Part shown: piece by piece, positions 1 through 6,618 of the stretch | Layout: each line of letters opens with the position of its first letter | Numbering within the stretch: position 1 is the first letter of the stretch | Assembly (NCBI GenBank): GCA_903922545.1 | Contig: CAIXUE010000214.1 | Coordinates: 1 to 11,035 of the forward strand | From: an uncultured Alphaproteobacteria bacterium | GTDB lineage: Bacteria; Pseudomonadota; Alphaproteobacteria; Micropepsales; Micropepsaceae | Reading direction: 5' to 3' | DNA length: 11,035 nucleotides | Made by a program: the position numbers and the translations under genes | Notes under the pieces: model-generated | The model's database searches: none | Told to the model about the DNA's origin: nothing | What the model saw: only the letters and a program-made list of their open reading frames with translations

Positions 1-513
1 GAAGTCACGGACGGGCTGGAAGGCTTTCCCGCCGCTTTTGTCGGCCAGGATGGGCCGGTGGAAATGCGCGTGACGGATGGCGTGCTGCATGTCCGCTCAC
101 CGCGCAGCGCCGATGGCTATGTCGGCGGCGAAGAGGCGCTGAAAAACGATGGCTGGGTGGATACCGGCGATCTGGTTGAATTGCGCGGCCAGCGTTATCA
201 CTTTGCCGGGCGGCGCGGCGGCATCATCAATGTCGGCGGCCTCAAGATCAATCCGGAGGAAGTGGAAGCGGTGATCAACGGTCATCCCGGCGTGGCGCTG
301 TCGCGCGTCTCCGGGCGGCGCAACCCTGTCACCGGCGCCATCGTGGTGGCCGAAGTGGTGTTGGCTGATACCGCCAATGACAATGCGACCTTCCGCGACG
401 CTTTGCTGGCGTTCTGCCGCCAGAAACTGCCCGCCGTGAAAGTGCCCGCCATGGTCCGCTTTGTGGAAAAGCTGGACCTGACCGCGGGCGGAAAGCTGGC
501 GCGCCATGGTTAA
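1..513 (+). CDS. AMP-forming acyl/aryl ligase, C-terminal part (5' end outside window)
   Basis: This is the last 170 codons of an ANL-superfamily adenylate-forming enzyme. The reading frame is open from the first base of the window, so the gene starts upstream. Visible core motifs are a TGDLVE block (about nt 163-180), the hinge-like RRGGIINVGGLKI block, then NPEEVEAVI of the mobile C-terminal domain. The end reads LTAGGKLARHG, where the Lys at nt 493-495 occupies the place of the catalytic adenylation lysine. The enzyme stops five residues after it. In this family the reaction is carboxylate + ATP to acyl-AMP, then transfer to CoA or a carrier-protein thiol. The substrate cannot be read from this fragment. 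The stop overlaps the start of the SDR gene, implying one transcript. Given the carrier protein nearby, loading of that protein is a possible role, but this is inference. Confidence 0.88.
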   Translation, partial: EVTDGLEGFPAAFVGQDGPVEMRVTDGVLHVRSPRSADGYVGGEEALKNDGWVDTGDLVELRGQRYHFAGRRGGIINVGGLKINPEEVEAVINGHPGVALSRVSGRRNPVTGAIVVAEVVLADTANDNATFRDALLAFCRQKLPAVKVPAMVRFVEKLDLTAGGKLARHG

Positions 514-1231
514 GCGCAATGTGCTGGTCAGCGGCGGTTCGCGCGGGTTGGGTCTTGCCATCACCAAAAGGCTGGCGGCGGACGGCTTTGCTGTTTTCGC
601 TTTGGCACGCAAGCAAAGCGATGACCTGAAGGCTGCCATCGCAGCAGAGCCCGCCATACGCTTTGTGCCTTACGATCTTTCAGACATTGATGGCATTCCC
701 GAACTGGTGCGCGGCCTGAAGGCCGGGTACGGGGCTTTTTACGGACTGGTCAACAATGCGGCGCTGGGCACCGAGGGGTTGTTGGCCAACATGCACAATG
801 CCGATATCGAAAAGCTGGTGCGGCTCAACACCCTGTCGCCCATGGTCCTGACCAAATATGTGGGCCGCGCCATGATGGCGGGCGGCGCGGGACGTATCGT
901 CAATATCGCTTCTATTGTGGCGGAAAGCGGTGCTAGCGGCTTGTCGGTCTATGCTGCCACCAAGGCGTCTCTGCTGGGCTTTACCCGCAGTCTGGCGCGC
1001 GAGATGGGCAAGCTGGGCGTCACCGTCAATGCCGTGGCGCCGGGCTTTCTGGAAACCGAAATGACGGCCGGAATGACGGATGAGCAGCGGGCCAAGATCG
1101 CCGGGCGCAGCGCGCTTCGGCGGCTGGCCGATGTCGACGATGTCGCCCATGCGGTGGCGTATCTGATGAGCGACGGCGCGCGGAATGTGACGGGCACGGT
1201 GCTGACCGTCGATGCCGGCAACACCGCTTAA
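506..1231 (+). CDS. Short-chain dehydrogenase/reductase, FabG-like
   Basis: A complete 241-residue classical SDR. The N-terminal dinucleotide-binding motif is GGSRGLG (residues 10-16). NNAA lies at 83-86. The catalytic set is N108, S136 (in VNIAS), Y149 and K153 (YAATK). The PGFLETEMT block and the C-terminal LTVDAG ending are typical of 3-oxoacyl-ACP reductases. Family members reduce keto groups on ACP- or CoA-bound acyl chains with NAD(P)H in the cytosol. The ATG at 506 overlaps the TAA of the upstream ligase by 8 bases, indicating translational coupling, so it probably works on a product of that ligase or of the carrier-protein cluster. Its 3' end overlaps the convergent ligase gene by 4 bases. 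The substrate is not visible, and it need not be the housekeeping FabG. Confidence 0.92.
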   Translation: MVKRNVLVSGGSRGLGLAITKRLAADGFAVFALARKQSDDLKAAIAAEPAIRFVPYDLSDIDGIPELVRGLKAGYGAFYGLVNNAALGTEGLLANMHNADIEKLVRLNTLSPMVLTKYVGRAMMAGGAGRIVNIASIVAESGASGLSVYAATKASLLGFTRSLAREMGKLGVTVNAVAPGFLETEMTAGMTDEQRAKIAGRSALRRLADVDDVAHAVAYLMSDGARNVTGTVLTVDAGNTA

Positions 1232-2157
1232 AGCTTCAGCGCTTCCCGCACCGAGCCCGGCCAGTCTTTCAGGCTGGCACCATGCTTGGCGAAGAGGGCC
1301 ACCGCCAGCCGGTCCATGCCGAAAGCGACGCAGCCGGTGTGCAGCACGTCGCCCTTGGCGTTGTGCAGGCCCCAGACTTCGCCGAAATGTTCCTTGTGAT
1401 AATTGAAGCTCATGCAGGCGGTGGGTTTTTCTTCCGACCGCACCGGAACCAGCAGTTCGAATTTGAGCGCATCTTCGCGCTGGGTGGCCGCCATCAGCGC
1501 ACCCACCCGGCCAAAGAAAGGATCGTTGGCCACATCCACGGCGTAGGTCAGGCCGATAAAGTCAGCGATGCCTTTGGCCCGCGCGATCCAGGGATCGCGG
1601 AATGCCTTGATCTGTTCAGGCGTGCCGATGCGGACATATTCGCGCATGCGGAAGCTCTGAAAGCGGTCCACGCTGCGGGACGGTTCATGGCGGAAACAAT
1701 CGCTGGCCACATCGAAGACATAACCCGCATCGGGCACCAGACCGCGCGCCGCGGCGATGGGATAGACGGGGTAACAGGCGGCCGGCGCCAGCACCAGGTC
1801 GCTGGCCACCAGGTCTTCGGTCCAGCTGCCGCCATCGTCATTCTTGTTGGCGGACTGGGTGATCTCGCGTTCGCTGCCTTCCAGGCAGCAGACCGCGCCA
1901 ATCAGATTGGGAAAGCTTTTGAGATAGCCCTGTTTTTCAAGGCTGGCGCGCCTCATCACCGGCGGGAAACGAAAAACCTCGGCGCCATCCGGGCGATGGC
2001 GGCTGATCAGGGCGGCCAGCGCTTCGATCACGCTTTCATATTCGCCGGTGCGGCCATAGACCCCGTCCACACCCGACGGCTGGAATAGATGGCGCGCCAC
2101 ATCGTCAAGGTGATCAGGCTCGAAGTGAAGATGCGGAATTTTGGTGGTGACGGTCAT
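1228..2157 (-). CDS. Amino acid:[carrier protein] ligase (class II aaRS/SerRS-like catalytic domain)
   Basis: A 309-residue protein resembling the catalytic core of an atypical seryl-tRNA synthetase but lacking the N-terminal tRNA-binding coiled coil. Class II motif 2 is seen at 168-178 (FRMREYVRIG) and motif 3 at 275-289 (GCVAFGMDRLAVALF, Arg283). C128 (in AACYPVYP), E173 (in RMREY) and C276 match the three zinc ligands I recall for the Bradyrhizobium Bll0957 enzyme (Cys131, Glu176, Cys279), with a constant offset of three. That family does not charge tRNA. It activates glycine or alanine with ATP and transfers it to the phosphopantetheine arm of a small carrier protein. A carrier-protein gene lies 1.3 kb away (start at 3503). 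The ATG at 2157 is 3 bases past the stop of the flavoprotein gene, so the two are cotranscribed. The family is confidently assigned; the amino acid and pathway are not. Confidence 0.9.
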   Translation of the reverse strand: MTVTTKIPHLHFEPDHLDDVARHLFQPSGVDGVYGRTGEYESVIEALAALISRHRPDGAEVFRFPPVMRRASLEKQGYLKSFPNLIGAVCCLEGSEREITQSANKNDDGGSWTEDLVASDLVLAPAACYPVYPIAAARGLVPDAGYVFDVASDCFRHEPSRSVDRFQSFRMREYVRIGTPEQIKAFRDPWIARAKGIADFIGLTYAVDVANDPFFGRVGALMAATQREDALKFELLVPVRSEEKPTACMSFNYHKEHFGEVWGLHNAKGDVLHTGCVAFGMDRLAVALFAKHGASLKDWPGSVREALKL

Positions 2158-2160
2158 GGG

Positions 2161-3345
2161 TCAGTCCCGGATGGAGGCGGGGATTTCGCTGAGCAAGGTG
2201 GACGCCGACAGGCTGGAAAGAATGCGGTCGTTGTTGATCATGATGGGCGAAGACAGCACATCGCGCAGCGCCCGGCCGATGGAAACATCCGTGTCGTTAC
2301 GATAGCCGGACAGGCCCGTGGCGCGCATGGCGGCCATCACGGTGGCGACCGCGCCTTCGGAGGCATCGACCTTCAGAAGATTGATGGCCGTCTGGAAGTC
2401 CACCGAGCCGAGCGCCTTGGGGTCATGGGCGATGCCCTCATACCGGTTCAGCGTCGCGGCGATCAGGGCGCGCAGGGCGCGAAGCGAGGCCAGGCTTTGG
2501 GTGAAATGCGGCAGGCCTGGCGGCAGGCTGCCGGCGCGCTGCGCCTTGCGCATGAATTTGCGGGCCCGTTCCACCGAGCCTGCGGCAATGCCGGCCCAGT
2601 TGCCCGCCCACATCAGATGCGAGGTGGGCACCATGGTTTCGCTGTGAATTTTGCCGTAGGGCACCGGCAGAATCTGTTCCGGCGCGCCGATCGCCTTGAG
2701 CGAAAAGCCTGAGGAACAGGTGCCGCGCATGCCCAGCGTGTCCCAGCCGCCGGTGACTTGCAGCGAGTAATTCTTTTTTTCGAACACCACCAACACCTGG
2801 TCGCTGGCATCGGCATTGGCATCACGCCGCGCCGTTGTGACCACGGCATCGGCCTGGGCGCCATAGGAGATCACGCTGGCGTCACGGATCAGAACAATGC
2901 GGCCATCGGACTGTTCCACCGGCGCTTCGGAAGCGCGTACATTGCCGCCGCCCTTGCCTTCAGTGGTGGAGGAAGCGAGCAGCAGCTGATCCGACACCAT
3001 GCGGGTCATGAATTCGCGGTGCCAGGCGCTGTCCATGCCGTGATAGGCGACGCAAGCCGCCTTCACCTGGTGCATGGCATAAATCATGCCGGTGGAAGAA
3101 CAGGCGCGGCCCAGACGGAAACACACATCCACCACATCGCTGACGCTGGCTTCCTCGCCGCCCAGGCTGGCGGGCACCATGATGCCCAGAAGCTTTTCGT
3201 CTTTCAGTGCGGTGATCGCCTCGGCAGGAAAGCGGGCTTCGCGGTCCACGGCATCGGCGGCGGCGGCGGCGATAGCCGCCACGCGCTCGGCGCGGGCGAG
3301 GGGCGCTTCCGTGACGGAAGGCGCGGTCTTCAAATTGTTGAGCAT
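2161..3345 (-). CDS. Acyl-CoA dehydrogenase-like flavoprotein
   Basis: A 394-residue protein with full acyl-CoA dehydrogenase architecture: a helical N-domain (about 1-120), a beta middle domain with the signature WDTLGMRGTCSSGF (201-214), and a helical C-domain with the RD pair at 361-362. The fold binds FAD and normally oxidises acyl thioesters. By hand alignment, the usual catalytic Glu after RD (YEGT in MCAD) is replaced by Ile370 in the run PIMINND, and the alternative helix Glu of IVD/LCAD is Ser242. It may therefore use another base, or act as a flavin monooxygenase-like or binding protein, as in the DszC-type branch of the fold. It precedes the amino acid:[carrier protein] ligase by 3 bases and is divergent from the carrier protein, so an aminoacyl- or acyl-S-carrier substrate is plausible. 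The start is the first ATG after the divergent promoter region. Confidence 0.88.
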   Translation of the reverse strand: MLNNLKTAPSVTEAPLARAERVAAIAAAAADAVDREARFPAEAITALKDEKLLGIMVPASLGGEEASVSDVVDVCFRLGRACSSTGMIYAMHQVKAACVAYHGMDSAWHREFMTRMVSDQLLLASSTTEGKGGGNVRASEAPVEQSDGRIVLIRDASVISYGAQADAVVTTARRDANADASDQVLVVFEKKNYSLQVTGGWDTLGMRGTCSSGFSLKAIGAPEQILPVPYGKIHSETMVPTSHLMWAGNWAGIAAGSVERARKFMRKAQRAGSLPPGLPHFTQSLASLRALRALIAATLNRYEGIAHDPKALGSVDFQTAINLLKVDASEGAVATVMAAMRATGLSGYRNDTDVSIGRALRDVLSSPIMINNDRILSSLSASTLLSEIPASIRD

Positions 3346-3354
3346 GAATCCGCC

Positions 3355-3382
3355 TGAATAACAGGCTGAACGATAGGGTCAA
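3355..3382 (-). promoter_or_regulatory. Candidate promoter for the flavoprotein-ligase operon
   Basis: On the minus strand a TTGACC -35-like hexamer (3377-3382) and a TATTCA -10-like hexamer (3355-3360) are separated by 16 bases. Transcription would start only a few bases before the ATG at 3345, giving an almost leaderless message. This is a match by eye only; other start points are possible. Confidence 0.3.
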
Positions 3383-3492
3383 AAGCTGAAGCAAGAGTGA
3401 AACGGTACGGTCATGGTGAAGAGAGTGTTAATCTCGAATTCCGCTCAACCAATGCTTTACGCCTGCGCGGCTAATCTGGCGGCGGGTCAGGC

Positions 3493-3505
3493 GGAGTTTT
3501 CCATG
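3493..3505 (+). promoter_or_regulatory. Ribosome binding site that decides the carrier-protein start
   Basis: GGAG at 3493-3496 lies 6 bases before the ATG at 3503. The only longer in-frame ATG (3413) has no comparable purine-rich site, and the 30 residues it would add are not part of a carrier-protein fold. The short start is therefore preferred. Confidence 0.6.
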
Positions 3506-3751
3506 TCAACGTCCGAGCGCATTGTCGCGATCGCATGCAAGATGCTGGTCAAGCGCGGCAATAATACGATCCCGGGATCGGACGATAATCTGCGTGAAGC
3601 GGGGCTCACCTCGCTCGACATGGTCAATCTGATGCTGGCGATCGAGGCGGAATTCGACATCGAGATTCCGCAAAGCGCCATGACCCCCGACAATTTCGAC
3701 ACCATTCACGCCATCCAGGCCCTCGTTTCGCTGACCGCCAAGGCAGCGTAA
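3503..3751 (+). CDS. Acyl/aminoacyl carrier protein
   Basis: An 82-residue phosphopantetheine-binding protein, standard length for the family. The attachment site is Ser37 in GLTSLDMV at the start of helix II, so the usual DSL is TSL here. It is followed by the acidic LAIEAEFDIEIP recognition helix and loop, and by a third helix region near DTIHAIQALV. Such proteins are modified by a phosphopantetheinyl transferase and carry thioester-bound intermediates. The neighbouring amino acid:[carrier protein] ligase makes this its most likely aminoacyl acceptor. Its stop overlaps the start of the hydrolase gene (TAATG), so both are made together. It is divergent from the flavoprotein-ligase pair across 157 bases. 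An in-frame start at 3413 would give 112 residues but lacks a good ribosome site. This is unlikely to be the housekeeping AcpP, because no fab genes other than an SDR are present. Confidence 0.9.
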   Translation: MSTSERIVAIACKMLVKRGNNTIPGSDDNLREAGLTSLDMVNLMLAIEAEFDIEIPQSAMTPDNFDTIHAIQALVSLTAKAA

Positions 3752-4743
3752 TGCCGCTGGACCGTCATGCCAGGCGTTTCCTGGAAATGCTTGCAGCTGC
3801 GGGACAGACGCGCGGCCGCTATGAAAGAGCCGAAGAGCGCCGCCGGGCTCTGAACAGCCTGGCCGAACTGGTCGATCCGCCCGGAAGTGTGGAAGTGGGC
3901 GGGGTGCGCGACGAACTTTTTTCTGTCGGTCATGGCGCGATTGTCCTGCGTATCTATTCGCCCCTGGGCAAACCGGAACGGGTGCTGCCTGGCATGGTAT
4001 TTTTTCATGGCGGTGGCTGGGTGGCCGGAAGCCTGGAAAGTCATGACGGTTTTTGCCGCAGGCTGGCCAATGAAAGCGGCTGCCGCGTCATTGCGGTGGA
4101 TTATCGCCTGGCGCCCGAACGCCCCTTCCCGCAAGGGTTGACGGACGCTTTTGCCGCTTATGCTCATATCGCCTGTCACCCGCGCGATTTCGGCATTGAT
4201 CCCATGCGCCTGGGCATTGCGGGGGATTCCGCCGGCGGCACCCTGGCGGCCGCGATCAGCCGCATGGCGCGCGATTTTGGCGGCCCGGCCATCGCCTTTC
4301 AGCTTCTGGTCTGTCCGATCCTGGATATTCATGGGCAAAGCGCGGCGCGGCGCGAATTGGCGGATGGCTATTTCCTGGACCGCGAAACCCTGGACCGGGA
4401 CCTGGAGCTTTATTGCGCCAACGCCGACCGTTCCGATCCGCGTTTGTCGCCGCTTCTGGCGGGTGACTTTGTCGATCTGCCGCCAACCTTCATTCACACC
4501 GGCCAATTCGATCCTTTTGGCGATGAAGGTGAAGCCTATGCCGCCAAATTGTCGGCGGCGGGCGTGGAAGTGCATGGCCGCACCCATCCCGGCATGATCC
4601 ATTATTTTTATTGCATGCCGCGCATGATCCCGTATGCGCACAAGGCGGCTGAACTGATCGGTGCGGAAATCCGTTATGCGGTGAAGCCGGAGCCGGAACG
4701 GCGGGCTCAGAACCGGATCAGACCGGAATTGATCCGGGCGTAA
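3751..4743 (+). CDS. Alpha/beta hydrolase, hormone-sensitive-lipase (HSL) type esterase
   Basis: A 330-residue serine hydrolase. The oxyanion-hole motif HGGGW is at 86-90. The nucleophile elbow GDSAGG carries Ser160. Asp254 (in GQFDPFGDE) and His284 (in PGMIHYF) complete the triad. The substrate box YRLAPERPFP at 118-127 is typical of the bacterial HSL/esterase family. There is no signal peptide, so it should act in the cytosol. The start codon overlaps the carrier-protein stop, suggesting a role in hydrolysing, transferring or proofreading the carrier-bound product, as an editing or release thioesterase would. That role is inferred from context; HSL enzymes are mostly carboxylesterases. The last 12 codons overlap the 3' end of the convergent acyl-CoA synthetase, giving a charged tail that is probably dispensable. 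Confidence 0.9.
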   Translation: MPLDRHARRFLEMLAAAGQTRGRYERAEERRRALNSLAELVDPPGSVEVGGVRDELFSVGHGAIVLRIYSPLGKPERVLPGMVFFHGGGWVAGSLESHDGFCRRLANESGCRVIAVDYRLAPERPFPQGLTDAFAAYAHIACHPRDFGIDPMRLGIAGDSAGGTLAAAISRMARDFGGPAIAFQLLVCPILDIHGQSAARRELADGYFLDRETLDRDLELYCANADRSDPRLSPLLAGDFVDLPPTFIHTGQFDPFGDEGEAYAAKLSAAGVEVHGRTHPGMIHYFYCMPRMIPYAHKAAELIGAEIRYAVKPEPERRAQNRIRPELIRA

Positions 4744-6443
4744 AGCCGCTCGTCCAGCGGGGCGTGGCAGCGTTCGCCGATATCGGCATAAAGCGGATCG
4801 ATGATGGCGCCGGGATCAAAGCCCTGCGCCGCCAATTCGTGCTTTTTCTGCTTGAAGGTTTCCGTGACGTCCAGCGACGGCACCAGGCGCAGGAACAGCG
4901 GCCGCGCGTAAGATGGCAATTTCGCCAGATAAGGCTTGAGGCCCGAAAGATCGAAGTCCGGGCCGGTTTCCAGCGCCGCCATGCCGGCTTTGCCGTCGTG
5001 GCCTTGCACGGCCACGCCATAGACAGTGGCGGCGATGACGCCGGGATATGAGGACAGGTGCGCCGCGACTTCGGTGGTGGCGACATTCTCGCCTTTCCAG
5101 CGGAAGGTATCGCCCAGCCGGTCCACGAAATAATAAAAGCCCGCCGCGTCCTGGCGCATGAGATCGCCGCTGCGAACCCAGGCATCGCCGGGTTCGAAGA
5201 CGTGGCGCAGGATTTTTTTGGCCGTGGCGGCGGCGTCGCTATAGCCTTCGAAGCGGGCTGCGCCGCCGGCGATCTTGCCGATGGCCTCGCCTGCCTGGCT
5301 GGTGGCGACGCGGCGGCAAAAGCCATCAGATCCACGCAGCACTTCGCCGTCTTCGCCGCGCTCGACCAAAGCAATGCCGAAACGGTGACGCAGGAAGCCC
5401 GGCACCTTGCCGATGGCGCCCACTTTGCCTTCGGCATTGTAAAGCGAGAAATTGCCTTCGGTGGCGGCGTAGAATTCCAGAATCTGGGGAATGTGGAAGC
5501 GGGCCTGGAAAGCCTGCCAGATATCGGCCGACAGGCCATTGCCGCAGATCAGGCGCAGGCAATTTTCGCGCGGATCGGTCTTGAGCAGATAGCGGCACAA
5601 TTCGCCGATATATTGGAAGATGGTGGCGCCGCTTTGGGCGATGTCGTCCCAGAAGGCGCTGGCGGAGAATTTCTCACGCAGAATCACCGATCCGCCGCCC
5701 AGAAGCACCGCGCCGGAGGCAACAACCCCGCCCACCGAATGATACATGGGAAGGCAATTGTAGAGCCGGTCTGACGGTTGCGCGTCCATCATGCCGGCGA
5801 ACCAGTGCGTCCACATCATCACGCGGTGATGGCTGACATAGGCGGCCTTGGGCAGGCCGGTGGTGCCGGAGGTGTAGATCAGCAGCGCCGGATCATCGAG
5901 CGTGACAGTGCGCTTTTCGTGTGTTTCCAGCGCCGCGCCGGAATAGGCGGCGAGGCGTTCCGAAAAAGCCTCGCCATGGCGCCAGACAATGGCGCTGGTT
6001 TCGAGGCCTTCCAAAGCAAGGTCGAGGCGCGCATCCACAAGGATGTGGCGGGGCGCGGCAACGGATATGCAATGCGCTAGGCTTTCGCCGGTCAGATTGG
6101 TGTTGATCAGCGCCACCACCGCGCCGATGCGGGTAAGGCCCAGCCACAGCGCCAGATAGTCCGGCCGGTTGGGCATCAGAAGGCAAACGGTTTCGCCCTT
6201 GGCGATATTTTGATCGAGTGCCCAGCGGGCATAGCGATTGGCCTGGGCGGCCAAGCCCGCATGGCTGAAATTTTCGCCGCGCGAGAAAAGGGCGGGGGCA
6301 ATGCCAAAACGCGCGCCCAATTCTTCAATCACCACGGGGAATATGCGTTCGGGCGCGTCGTCGATTTTTGCCGTCAGTTCCAGGGCGCGCAGCCAGGCCT
6401 TGGCGGCGGAGGGTTCGGCGGCGGGCGCGGCGGCAAAGCTCAT
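4707..6443 (-). CDS. Long-chain acyl-CoA synthetase, FATP/very-long-chain type
   Basis: A 578-residue adenylate-forming ligase counted from the ATG at 6443; an in-frame TTG at 6452 would add three residues. Motifs are YTSGTTGLPK (190-199, phosphate loop), YAATEGN (325-331), SGDL (425-428) and the FATP-specific RLGDTFRWKGEN (442-453), with TETFKQKKHEL near the end. The HSVGGVVASGAVLLGGG stretch also fits the fatty-acid transport protein/very-long-chain branch. Such enzymes activate long fatty acids to acyl-CoA and often sit at the membrane. It is transcribed toward the hydrolase, with a 37-base tail overlap, and is divergent from metY. It might feed acyl chains to the carrier-protein cluster or simply serve lipid catabolism. 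The sequence alone cannot tell. Confidence 0.9.
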   Translation of the reverse strand: MSFAAAPAAEPSAAKAWLRALELTAKIDDAPERIFPVVIEELGARFGIAPALFSRGENFSHAGLAAQANRYARWALDQNIAKGETVCLLMPNRPDYLALWLGLTRIGAVVALINTNLTGESLAHCISVAAPRHILVDARLDLALEGLETSAIVWRHGEAFSERLAAYSGAALETHEKRTVTLDDPALLIYTSGTTGLPKAAYVSHHRVMMWTHWFAGMMDAQPSDRLYNCLPMYHSVGGVVASGAVLLGGGSVILREKFSASAFWDDIAQSGATIFQYIGELCRYLLKTDPRENCLRLICGNGLSADIWQAFQARFHIPQILEFYAATEGNFSLYNAEGKVGAIGKVPGFLRHRFGIALVERGEDGEVLRGSDGFCRRVATSQAGEAIGKIAGGAARFEGYSDAAATAKKILRHVFEPGDAWVRSGDLMRQDAAGFYYFVDRLGDTFRWKGENVATTEVAAHLSSYPGVIAATVYGVAVQGHDGKAGMAALETGPDFDLSGLKPYLAKLPSYARPLFLRLVPSLDVTETFKQKKHELAAQGFDPGAIIDPLYADIGERCHAPLDERLYARINSGLIRF

Positions 6444-6455
6444 CTGTCTCAAAAC

Positions 6456-6465
6456 GAAACGTTTC
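6456..6465. promoter_or_regulatory. Palindrome GAAACGTTTC, candidate operator
   Basis: A perfect 10-bp palindrome with a central CG, nested within flanking AACGA/TCGTT arms, 12 bases upstream of the acyl-CoA synthetase ATG. The core resembles LacI/PurR-family operators (AAACGTTT). No regulator gene is in the window, so the assignment is tentative. Confidence 0.35.
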
Positions 6466-6498
6466 TGTCGTTCAAATTAGCCGCTTTGCGTGGAAGCC

Positions 6499-6508
6499 CC
6501 GTTAACGG
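6499..6508. repeat. Palindrome CCGTTAACGG
   Basis: A perfect 10-bp palindrome in the middle of the divergent region between the acyl-CoA synthetase and metY. It shares the outline CCG-WWWW-CGG with the palindrome at 6551. It could be a half of a paired operator; no function is proven. Confidence 0.35.
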
Positions 6509-6524
6509 CGGCGAAGATGGGTTC

Positions 6525-6568
6525 TGGCGGCGGGTTTTGCGCCAATGAGTCCGATATCGGCAAAAAGG
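6525..6568 (+). promoter_or_regulatory. Possible H-type pseudoknot in the metY leader
   Basis: TGGCG (6525-6529) pairs with CGCCA (6540-6544). The end of that hairpin's loop, TTTTG (6535-6539), can pair with CAAAA (6561-6565), which overlaps the purine-rich AAAAAGG (6562-6568). The layout resembles a SAM-II riboswitch, a class common before alphaproteobacterial methionine genes. However, the conserved SAM-II loop bases (GAUUU and the UUGCA stretch) are not present, so I do not call it a riboswitch. Confidence 0.25.
6551..6560. repeat. Palindrome CCGATATCGG
   Basis: A perfect 10-bp palindrome just before the AAAAAGG stretch in the metY leader. It lies in the long loop of the possible pseudoknot and shares the CCG-WWWW-CGG outline with 6499-6508. 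Confidence 0.35.
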
Positions 6569-6618
6569 TTCATTAATCACCGATGCTTAGAGTATGGCGG
6601 TCAAACCCAGAGCCCGTC

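Noticed and set aside
1282..2088. 268-codon open frame on the plus strand
   Set aside because: It is antisense to the amino acid:[carrier protein] ligase, which has all its class II motifs; no family resemblance in the plus product.
1228..2157. True seryl-tRNA synthetase
   Set aside because: At 309 residues it lacks the N-terminal coiled-coil tRNA-binding arm and is much shorter than SerRS; the zinc-ligand pattern and neighbouring carrier protein fit the carrier-protein ligase family better.
6469..6582. Standard SAM-II riboswitch before metY
   Set aside because: The conserved GAUUU and UUGCA-type bases and the GCUAAA tail cannot be found; only the general pseudoknot layout is similar.
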